Source of the DNA: Gemmatimonadaceae bacterium | GTDB taxonomy: Bacteria; Gemmatimonadota; Gemmatimonadetes; Gemmatimonadales; Gemmatimonadaceae | Assembly (NCBI GenBank): GCA_022843265.1 | Contig: JALHNZ010000039.1 | Coordinates: 1 to 32,506, forward strand | Length of the DNA stretch: 32,506 bases | Reading direction: 5' to 3' | In this document: piece after piece, positions 24,453 through 30,732 of the stretch | Layout: each line of letters begins with the position of its first letter | Numbering within the stretch: position 1 is the first letter of the stretch | Notes under the pieces: model-generated | The model's input: the letters and a program-made list of their open reading frames with translations, nothing else | The model's database searches: none | What the model was told of the DNA's origin: nothing | Program-made: the position numbers and the translations under genes

Positions 24453-25676
24453 TCAGCGCGCGCGATGCCACCACGCGAGCAAACGTCGCCACGACAGCGC
24501 GAGCCCCGTCCAGACCAGGACCACCGAGCCGAGTGTCACGAGTGTCGCGAGCGTCTGGCCCGCGAGTCCGAACACTTCGCCGGTATGACCAAAGCGCACC
24601 CACGCGCGAATCTGCCGACTCGCGCTCAGGCTGGCGTAGTTTCTCACCTCGAGTAGTTCGCTGGTGCCTGCATCAACCACGAGTGTCGTGCGCAGATCCG
24701 GGCGATAGGTGTTGCCCTCGGCAACGGCGAGCGTGGCTGTGGAATCCGTGGCCGCGGGCAGGGTAATCGTGAGTGATTGCCAATCGGGAAGCTGGCGCGT
24801 GGCACGCACGAAGTATGCGTTGAGCGCTGCATGGGCAGGCATCACAACAGCCGAGTCTTGAGCAGATCCTGTTTCGGCTCCTCCCCGCGTGCCGCCAACT
24901 GCACCCGATGTCGATGCGGTTCCACGCGTGGCGTCATCTTGCTGCAGTGCGGCGATCGCCGCCGCGCGTTCCTCTGCTGAGCCCAGCGCGCGATCGAGCC
25001 AGAGCCCCGGCCAGCGATACGAAATGAACACGCCGCTTGCGACAACAAAAAACAGCGGCACCAGCGACCAGAACCCGATCGTGTTGTGCCAGTTGAAATC
25101 ACGTGCTTTTGGTGAGAGTCCGCGACGAAACCAGAGCACGGAACGCAGCGCCTTCATATTCCAGTTGCGTGGCCACCACAGCCACAATCCGCTCACCACG
25201 ATAAAGAGAAACGCGAGATTCGCCGCGCCCGTCACGGCTTTGAACCGTGTCCGCAGCGCGCCATCTTCGGCGCCAATCCAGCGATGCCAACGTCGGAGTG
25301 ACGCCATCCAGGCGCGCGCCTTGCCATCGACAGGTGTGTCGATCACCTGCGCGGTGTAGGGGTTCAATGTCAGCGCGGTACGCTCGCGATCGCGGAACCT
25401 GACAATCGCGGGCTCTTCCGCGCGAGCCCGCAGCACCACCGAGGCGACATCCGCGCGGTCTACCGCTGCCCTGCGAAGCAGCGTGTCCAGCGGCAGCCGC
25501 GGCGCGCCATATGCAAACACTCGGGGAGCGCCATCGACCAGCGCGATGAACTGGCGCTCATAACCCAGCAGCACGCCCGTCACAGACATCAGCAGAATCA
25601 CAACACTGGCCGCGACGCCGAGCACCAGATGGGACCAGAACACGACACGACGGAGGGTGGCGAACACAGAACGCAC
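24453..25676 (-). CDS. PepSY-associated transmembrane protein, probably iron-regulated
   Basis: A 407-aa inner-membrane protein of the PepSY_TM family, often encoded beside siderophore receptors and proposed to act as a ferric-reductase-like or iron-assimilation protein. Hydrophobic helices lie at about residues 15-38, 150-170, 200-222 and 372-395. Conserved His residues sit in RRWHRWIG and NWHNTIGFW. PepSY-like segments lie between helices one and two and near 280-350. The start is GTG at 25674-25676, with no clear Shine-Dalgarno. A perfect 7-1-7 Fur-like dyad is centred 24 bases upstream, so the leader must be short, or the true start may be the GTG three codons in. A TPR-like membrane protein follows at 14 bases. 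Confidence 0.85.
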   Translation of the reverse strand: MRSVFATLRRVVFWSHLVLGVAASVVILLMSVTGVLLGYERQFIALVDGAPRVFAYGAPRLPLDTLLRRAAVDRADVASVVLRARAEEPAIVRFRDRERTALTLNPYTAQVIDTPVDGKARAWMASLRRWHRWIGAEDGALRTRFKAVTGAANLAFLFIVVSGLWLWWPRNWNMKALRSVLWFRRGLSPKARDFNWHNTIGFWSLVPLFFVVASGVFISYRWPGLWLDRALGSAEERAAAIAALQQDDATRGTASTSGAVGGTRGGAETGSAQDSAVVMPAHAALNAYFVRATRQLPDWQSLTITLPAATDSTATLAVAEGNTYRPDLRTTLVVDAGTSELLEVRNYASLSASRQIRAWVRFGHTGEVFGLAGQTLATLVTLGSVVLVWTGLALSWRRLLAWWHRAR

Positions 25677-25692
25677 GATGAAGAAGGCTAAA

Positions 25693-25707
25693 TGAGAACG
25701 GTTCTCA
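25693..25707. promoter_or_regulatory. Fur-box-like 7-1-7 inverted repeat
   Basis: TGAGAAC-G-GTTCTCA is a perfect 15-bp dyad of the 7-1-7 form used by Fur. It lies 16 bases upstream of the PepSY-TM start, where bound repressor would block transcription. Family context (PepSY_TM proteins are commonly iron-regulated) supports the call. No fur gene is in the window. Confidence 0.6.
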
Positions 25708-25767
25708 AAGACGATTCCTTGATGTTACATAAATCCCGATGAATTCGCTAGGGATTAATCCCGGCCT

Positions 25768-25804
25768 AAAAAAGCGCCCCATCCGCGTGGCGGAATGGGG
25801 CGCT
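25768..25804 (-). terminator. Rho-independent terminator of the SPFH gene
   Basis: On the minus strand an AGCGCCCCATTCCGC / GCGGATGGGGCGCT stem (one bulged base) is followed at once by a six-T run (A-run at 25768-25773 on the plus strand). It lies about 50 bases after the SPFH stop at 25854. A further perfect GGGATTAATCCC palindrome stands beyond it at 25751-25762. Confidence 0.88.
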
Positions 25805-25853
25805 TGGCACGCTCGGTTCTATGCGCGTCAACGCATGTCTCGCGGAGCGCGTG

Positions 25854-26801
25854 TTACGGTCGCCGTGTCGTTCGGGGCACGGACGCGTTCGGGATTGGCA
25901 AGGAGACCGTGGGCTGCTGCCCAGCTCGGCGCGGGCCTATGGGCTCAGCGACCGGAGCGTTATTCGTGAGCGGCTGTTCGCCGTTCAGCTCGTTCGTCAG
26001 CAGCATCGGCGATCGTCCATCCGTCACGATGACCTTCGCGTTTGGACTTCTCGCCAGCTCGCGAAATGCCTCGATCGATTGATATGAGATGATCGCTGGC
26101 GTGAGTCCCTCCGCGATAATCGCCCAGGAGTCGCGGATGCCCTGCGCCTCAATCGTCCGGCGTTCAGCTTCCTGCTTCTCTCGATCAAGCACGAAACGCA
26201 TTTGCTCCGAACGCTGCTCAGCTTCCAGTTTCTCCTCGATCGCACGCGCCAGGTCGGCGGGCAGCCGAATGCTCTTCAAGAGCACGTTTTCCACCACAAA
26301 GCCTCGCGGGGCCAAGGTTTCCATCATCTGCACCTTGATGGCTTGCTCGATACCAGTGCGCGTTCCGCTGTGCATGTCCTTGGCCATGTAGCGAGCTGAC
26401 ACATCGGCTGCAGCAGAGCGGAAAACGGGAATGATGACATCTTCTTCAAAGCGCACCCCACTGGATTCGAGGATCTGCCGGATGCTCTCAGTCTTCGCGC
26501 GGTAAAGGATCGATACCTCAGCGGCGACATTGAGTCCTTCCTTCGACGGCATTTCGAGCAGCACTTCTCGATTGATCACGCGGGCGGGCACGCGCAGCAC
26601 CGAGTTCACGCCTGGGAGAATGAATTGCGCGCCGGGCTGCAACGGACCGCTTGCAATGCGACCGAAGCGAGTTTTCACACCGATCTCATCCTGCCGGATC
26701 GTGGCGCACGCTGTGATCACCGACAGCAGGCAACCTGCAACAAGCACTTGTCGCACTACTATGAGCGAACGACGGACAGAGTTTGGAAGCTCGATAAACA
26801 T
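25854..26801 (-). CDS. SPFH/prohibitin-family protein with lipoprotein signal
   Basis: A 315-aa band-7 protein. The N-terminal hydrophobic stretch ends in VITAC (Cys near residue 32), a fair lipobox with Ala at +2, so the protein may be an outer-membrane-directed lipoprotein rather than the usual inner-membrane SPFH form. The SPFH core runs from about 35 to 205 (GVKTRFGRI, PGAQFILPGV, VAAEVSILYR). A Glu/Arg-rich coiled coil follows (EEKLEAEQRSEQMRFVL, EAERRTIEAQGIR) to about 245. The C-terminus is Pro/Asn-rich. SPFH proteins assemble into rings that organise membranes and proteases. ATG at 26799-26801 has a weak GGGA site upstream. It has its own terminator. Confidence 0.85.
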   Translation of the reverse strand: MFIELPNSVRRSLIVVRQVLVAGCLLSVITACATIRQDEIGVKTRFGRIASGPLQPGAQFILPGVNSVLRVPARVINREVLLEMPSKEGLNVAAEVSILYRAKTESIRQILESSGVRFEEDVIIPVFRSAAADVSARYMAKDMHSGTRTGIEQAIKVQMMETLAPRGFVVENVLLKSIRLPADLARAIEEKLEAEQRSEQMRFVLDREKQEAERRTIEAQGIRDSWAIIAEGLTPAIISYQSIEAFRELARSPNAKVIVTDGRSPMLLTNELNGEQPLTNNAPVAEPIGPRRAGQQPTVSLPIPNASVPRTTRRP

Positions 26802-26917
26802 GTTGCATTCCCGGTTGCGCGAAGCACGAGTGTTCGCGGTGATCCGCCGGAGGAATCCGCACCGTTGCGCGGCGCTACCGTCGGTCGCGCCGGTCGGTAA
26901 CGCTCACCGTGACCGGT

Positions 26918-26938
26918 CGCACGATTCTCCTTCGTGCG
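26918..26938 (-). other. Small hairpin in the SPFH-OmpH gap
   Basis: CGCACGA (26918-26924) and TCGTGCG (26932-26938) pair perfectly around 7 bases. It lies in the 217-base gap downstream of the OmpH-like stop and upstream of the SPFH start. No T-run follows, so it could be part of a terminator region or of the SPFH leader. Confidence 0.3.
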
Positions 26939-27018
26939 TCATGGTAGCGAGTGCCACGGGCCCTGAGCAAAATGAATATCTGAACGGTATTGATAGAAAT
27001 TTTCGATAGTTGCCCAGA

Positions 27019-27582
27019 CTATTTCGACAGGCACGACTCTGTGCTACCGCGCTGCAGCACGTCAAGCACCTGCAACGTGACATCGGCGGAAGCTGAAATG
27101 ACGTTGAGCCCGCCAAGCGCATCGCGATCAAGGATCGCACGCCAGCCATCGCGTTTTTGCACCGTTCGCATCGCGCGCTCTACGCACGCGGTCAGCGGCG
27201 CTTGCATCGCGTCGCGTCGCTCCACTACCGACACGTTCAAGCGCTGCACCATATCCTCAACCTGCAATTCGCGCGCGCGCAACGTAAGTGTCGCGGCTTC
27301 ACGCTGCGTCGGTGTCAGCGCCTGCTGGCGCTGCGAGAACGTTTCCACAGCGCGCTGCAGTGAATCAACCGCGAGACGCACACGCGTTTCGGCCAGACGC
27401 ACCTCATCAGCAAAATCAGCCGCAACGGCGTTCCGACCTGGTACGGAGTCAAGGAGCTGTTGCACGCTAACGAATGCGATGCGAGGCGTGAGCGATGGTC
27501 CCTGCCCGCCCCGCTGTGCATGCGCCGGTGTTGTCGTCGCAGTGATCAGGAGCAGTGCAGCAAGAAATCGCGCACAGGTCAT
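27019..27582 (-). CDS. OmpH/Skp-family periplasmic chaperone
   Basis: A 187-aa protein with a signal peptide (CARFLAALLLITATTTPAHAQ). After it come the OmpH signature strand RIAFVSVQQLLDSVPG, a long helical arm (ADEVRLAETRVRLAVDSLQRAVETFSQRQQAL ... LRARELQVEDMVQRLN), and a closing strand region with AILDRDALGGLNV. Skp-type trimers hold unfolded outer-membrane proteins in the periplasm. The arm is typical in length. ATG at 27580-27582 gives the cleanest signal peptide; ATG at 27627 is in frame with an AGGA close by and is an alternative. It is not next to bamA or lpxD here, the usual skp neighbours, so it may be a second, specialised copy. Confidence 0.82.
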   Translation of the reverse strand: MTCARFLAALLLITATTTPAHAQRGGQGPSLTPRIAFVSVQQLLDSVPGRNAVAADFADEVRLAETRVRLAVDSLQRAVETFSQRQQALTPTQREAATLTLRARELQVEDMVQRLNVSVVERRDAMQAPLTACVERAMRTVQKRDGWRAILDRDALGGLNVISASADVTLQVLDVLQRGSTESCLSK

Positions 27583-27727
27583 GTACACCGGAATGCGTGT
27601 AACTTCGGCAGTTTTGTTCAAGAGCATGATCCTGTCAGAGTCGAAGATTGGCTCGCGGTGCGCCACGCGCGTCCAGCAAGCGTTCAACGGAAACCTAGAA
27701 TCATGCACAGACAACTTGTGTGCGGGG

Positions 27728-27758
27728 CTCAATCAATCTTTCTATACCGTTGATTGAG
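27728..27758. promoter_or_regulatory. 9-bp inverted repeat upstream of the OmpH-like gene
   Basis: CTCAATCAA (27728-27736) and TTGATTGAG (27750-27758) are perfect arms around 13 bases. It stands about 150 bases upstream of the OmpH-like start, in the 302-base gap 27583-27884, which holds no gene I can support. It could be an operator or a hairpin ending transcription from the right. Confidence 0.35.
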
Positions 27759-27826
27759 ACTTTCTGTACGCGCACGGTCGAGGGCGGAGTTGTTGCGAGG
27801 TCCGGTCCGCCGGAGGAAACGTCCAG

Positions 27827-27859
27827 CGTCTCCCGCTCCGTCGCGCGGAGCGAGAGACG
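27827..27859 (-). terminator. Hairpin after the unknown-lipoprotein gene
   Basis: CGTCTCCCGCTCCG (27827-27840) pairs with CGGAGCGAGAGACG (27846-27859) over 14 positions with one mismatch and a 5-base loop. It lies 25 bases beyond the stop of the lipoprotein gene at 27885 on the minus strand. The T-tract is poor, so this is a probable but not classic terminator. Confidence 0.55.
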
Positions 27860-27884
27860 TTCCCAGGAAAAGTGGGTCCTCCGG

Positions 27885-28862
27885 TTACTCACACACGGGA
27901 CGTCCAACCGGCAGCGGCACGGCACATGTTTTGGTCGTACCATTGCGTGTGATCACCAGCGAGGCCGTCGCCGTACCATCGTAGGTGAGCACTTCGCTCC
28001 GCGATGCCGTTTCGGTTTCACCGCCGGCCACGGTCACGGCCACCGTCATGCGACGCGTCACTTTACCCGCCGTCGGATAGCTGCGTCCGTCGGTGCGCAC
28101 CGGAATCACCAGTCCTTCAGTGATGTCGGCAACCGTGCGATCGGCAGTGAACGCTCCTTCGGCGTTAAAGCCGTTCACCTTTTCCGTACCGTTTGATGTG
28201 CCGTTGATCGTGCGCTGCGTGCTGCCCGCCTGCAGACCCGTGATCGTACGATCGCTGACATGCCGCACGATGCGCGTTGAGCTGTCACGAACGGTCACCG
28301 TGCCTGACACCTCGGCATGCGACTGCATCTTGGCCGTCGTAGAATCCGGACGACTCTGCGCCACGCCATTGATGTCGGTATAGATCACCCAACGCTCGCT
28401 GGTCAGACCACGACGATCCGTTGTCGGCCCGCACGAAATCTTTCCGCTGGCCGCGCTAAAGGTGCACGAGTCCGCGTTGAAGTCGCCGCCAAATGGTCCG
28501 CGTGCGACACCCGCGCGGAATCCCTGGCCGTGCGCAAAATCGGCGTGTAGTCCACCGCCCATGAATCCTGTAGCACCAAACGCTGAGCCAAACGGACCAC
28601 CACGTCCACCGTGACGACGACGCATTGGCCGCCACGAGTCGTTTTCCGTACCAGCGTAGCTGTTTTCAGTCATCGAAAAACCGACCGGCGTCGTGCTCAC
28701 CGCTTCGGCCAAAAACGTCTCTGCGGTATTGCTGTTGTTTGTCATGCCGAGATCACACGCGGCAAGCGAAACAAGAAGGAACGTGCCCGCGGCCAGGGTA
28801 GCCCGGCGGGACGTAGTGAGAAAACGCGACCCAGACGCGAACTGCAACGGTGTGAATGACAT
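27885..28862 (-). CDS. Predicted lipoprotein, unknown function
   Basis: A 325-aa protein. A signal sequence ends in LAAC (Cys near residue 36), giving a likely lipoprotein. A flexible region follows with an Arg/Gly/His-rich patch (MRRRHGGRGGPFGSAFG, GFRAGVARGPFGGDF). After that comes a beta-rich part with many Thr/Ser/Val strands (SGTVTVRDSSTRIVRHV, ITGLQAGSTQRTINGT, KVTRRMTVAVTVAGGETE, GTATASLVITRNG). Four Cys in the mature part, two near CTFSAASGKISC, could form disulfides. ATG at 28860-28862 has GGAG 8 bases upstream. No family was recognised. It is transcribed in the same direction as the ECF sigma gene, 119 bases downstream of it, so it could be in that sigma factor's regulon. Confidence 0.7.
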   Translation of the reverse strand: MSFTPLQFASGSRFLTTSRRATLAAGTFLLVSLAACDLGMTNNSNTAETFLAEAVSTTPVGFSMTENSYAGTENDSWRPMRRRHGGRGGPFGSAFGATGFMGGGLHADFAHGQGFRAGVARGPFGGDFNADSCTFSAASGKISCGPTTDRRGLTSERWVIYTDINGVAQSRPDSTTAKMQSHAEVSGTVTVRDSSTRIVRHVSDRTITGLQAGSTQRTINGTSNGTEKVNGFNAEGAFTADRTVADITEGLVIPVRTDGRSYPTAGKVTRRMTVAVTVAGGETETASRSEVLTYDGTATASLVITRNGTTKTCAVPLPVGRPVCE

Positions 28863-28922
28863 GAGTGGGCTCCGGTGTTCGCTGTCACGTGCGCGGGACA
28901 TCCGCGACCAACGCGCGCAGCA

Positions 28923-28947
28923 GGTTCGTGAGGACTACACGCGAACC
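28923..28947. promoter_or_regulatory. Inverted repeat between the sigma and lipoprotein genes
   Basis: GGTTCG (28923-28928) and CGAACC (28942-28947) form perfect 6-bp arms with a 13-base centre, within the 119-base gap upstream of the lipoprotein start. It resembles the GGGTTC/GAACCC dyad before dnaE2, but the spacing differs, so a shared factor is doubtful. Confidence 0.25.
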
Positions 28948-28981
28948 CGACTGCACCCTACGTCGCACTCGTGCAATATGC

Positions 28982-29539
28982 TCAAAGAGAGCTGCTACCG
29001 GGCGGCAGCCACGGTCGCATTCGTTCTCTGAGCGCCCGAAACGCCCGAGCCATCTGTGCTTCAACGGCTTTCACGGAAACGCCCAGCTTCTCGGCGATCT
29101 CCGCGTTTTTCAATCCATTGGCGCGGCTGAGCGTGAACACCTCCCGACAGCGCGGCGGTAGATCGGCCAACGCCTCGTGCAGCGCCGCTTGCATCTCATG
29201 TTCGCTTGCGGCACTGTCGCTCGGAGCTGGTGCGCTCGACATCCTCGCAATCCCTGGCGCGGCGACGGCTCGCACGTTCCGGTGCCGCAACACATTGAGC
29301 GCGCGATTCCGTGCCGAGCGAAACAACCACGCCTGCACCGGTCGTTCGGGGTCAATGGTGGTGCGATGCTCCCAGAGCTCCAGCATGACCTCTTGCGCCA
29401 CTTCTTCCGCTTCGTCGCGCTGACGAAGCATGGCATCGAGAAAACGGACCAGCGGCGCGTACCACGTGCGAAACACGGTCGCGTACGCCGATTCATTACT
29501 CTCGGTGAGTTGCTTGAGCAGGTCGCGTTCGTGAGACAT
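28982..29539 (-). CDS. ECF-type RNA polymerase sigma factor (FecI-like)
   Basis: A 185-aa sigma-70-family protein with only regions 2 and 4. Region 2 includes RFLDAMLRQRDEAEEVAQEVMLELWE and the RNA-polymerase-binding VQAWLFRSARNRALNVLR stretch (residues ~20-90). Region 4 has DLPPRCREVFTLSRANGLKNAEIAEKLG with a helix-turn-helix SVKAVEAQMARAFRALRERM (residues ~120-180). ATG at 29537-29539 fits the family start. It is divergent from a FecR anti-sigma gene and a TonB-dependent receptor, the classical cell-surface signalling set. It is probably held inactive by FecR until the receptor senses its ligand. Confidence 0.92.
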   Translation of the reverse strand: MSHERDLLKQLTESNESAYATVFRTWYAPLVRFLDAMLRQRDEAEEVAQEVMLELWEHRTTIDPERPVQAWLFRSARNRALNVLRHRNVRAVAAPGIARMSSAPAPSDSAASEHEMQAALHEALADLPPRCREVFTLSRANGLKNAEIAEKLGVSVKAVEAQMARAFRALRERMRPWLPPGSSSL

Positions 29540-29680
29540 GAGTGGGTGAAGGAGCCGGACCCTTTGCGCCCTCATAGTAGTATGGCGCAGTCGCGGGCGC
29601 AGCACGCAGGCATTAACATCGTGCCATCGCCGTCGTACGTCCGGGGTAGGGTCTCGGGCGACTCCCGTGTATTCTGGCAT

Positions 29681-30724
29681 ATGACGCCTGAGCCTACGCC
29701 TCCCGTGCCGCCGTCCGAGACTCCCGAATGGGAGCTGCTCGGTCGTTTTTTTGCGGGCGAGTGCGAGCCGGCAGACGCAGCGCGCGTAAGTGAATGGTTG
29801 GCCGATCATCCGGATGATGCCCGAGTAGTCGAGGCCGTGAACGCGGCCGCTGCATCACTTGGCGCTGCGTTGCAAGCGCCGGTTGATACGGAAGGCGCAT
29901 TGGCCACCGTGCTGGCGCGACGGTCGCCTCCGGTACGTCGTTATGCGTCCCGCAGCCGGTACGCCGCGGCGGCGGCGATCTTGCTCATGGCAACGGCGTA
30001 CTTTGCATCACGCTCGCAGCTCGAAGACGGCGCACGCACCGTGGTGGCCAGTAGCGCGAGTGAGATCAAATTGTTTTCGACCAGCGTTGGCGAACGCGAT
30101 TCCATGCGGCTCCCCGACGGAACGCGCGTGGTGCTTGGCCCCGAGAGTTCGTTGCGTTACGCCGCCGACTACGGTTTTGAGAGTCGGACAGTAACACTTG
30201 TTGGTGACGGATACTTTGATGTGGCGCCGGGCCAGGTGGCCACGTTTACCGTGCACGCAGGTCCGGCCGTGATCGTGGACCTTGGTACCGCGTTCACGGT
30301 GCGTACCGATGATGCACGCGGTGTGTTGGTTGCCGTAACCAACGGACGTGTCACACTTGCAGCAGACAGCAGCCCAATGCGCACCCTCGAACTCGCGGCT
30401 GGTGAAGTCGGCGTGCTCGATCGCGCGAGTGGTGCCACGCGTATCGAAGCCGTTTTGGCAGACGACGCCGCCGCCTGGACATCCGGCTCCCTGGTGTTTC
30501 GAGATGCTCCGTTCGCCGATGTTGCGAGTGCTTTGCGACGGTGGCATGGCATTGAGCTGTTGGCCGATAGCGCGGTGCGCGCCGCACGACTTACCGCGAC
30601 CTTCAAGAACGAATCGAAAGAGACCGTGCTGCAGACCATTGCGCTTTCGTATGGCGCGCAAGTGGTGACGCAGCGCGACACGGTGCGGTTGCGTATCGGC
30701 GGCACCGGCCGCGCGCCTCGATAG
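29681..30724 (+). CDS. FecR-family anti-sigma factor
   Basis: A 347-aa inner-membrane regulator. The cytoplasmic N-terminus has the FecR N-domain pattern (EWELLGRFFAGECEPADAARVSEWLADHP, residues ~16-45). One transmembrane helix lies near 90-107 (AAAAAILLMATAYFAS). The periplasmic FecR domain (DSMRLPDGTRVVLGPESSLRYA, TVTLVGDGYFDVAPG, FTVHAGPAVIVDLGTAFTVRT) follows, then a DUF4974/STN-like module (FRDAPFADVASALRRWHGIEL, ATFKNESKETVLQTIALSYGAQV). It passes a signal from the receptor encoded 8 bases downstream to the divergent ECF sigma factor. ATG at 29681 lacks a strong Shine-Dalgarno but starts the family-typical sequence. Confidence 0.92.
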   Translation: MTPEPTPPVPPSETPEWELLGRFFAGECEPADAARVSEWLADHPDDARVVEAVNAAAASLGAALQAPVDTEGALATVLARRSPPVRRYASRSRYAAAAAILLMATAYFASRSQLEDGARTVVASSASEIKLFSTSVGERDSMRLPDGTRVVLGPESSLRYAADYGFESRTVTLVGDGYFDVAPGQVATFTVHAGPAVIVDLGTAFTVRTDDARGVLVAVTNGRVTLAADSSPMRTLELAAGEVGVLDRASGATRIEAVLADDAAAWTSGSLVFRDAPFADVASALRRWHGIELLADSAVRAARLTATFKNESKETVLQTIALSYGAQVVTQRDTVRLRIGGTGRAPR

Positions 30725-30732
30725 TCGCGTCT

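Noticed and set aside
25739-26087. Short rightward open frames beside the PepSY gene
   Set aside because: They run through the intrinsic terminator and antisense to the SPFH coding region, and have no ribosome-binding site or domain.
28860-29540. The shared CCCACTCATGTC string at the lipoprotein and sigma-factor starts as a regulon motif
   Set aside because: Only 12 bases and partly set by the start codon and Ser codon; two instances are too few to call a site.
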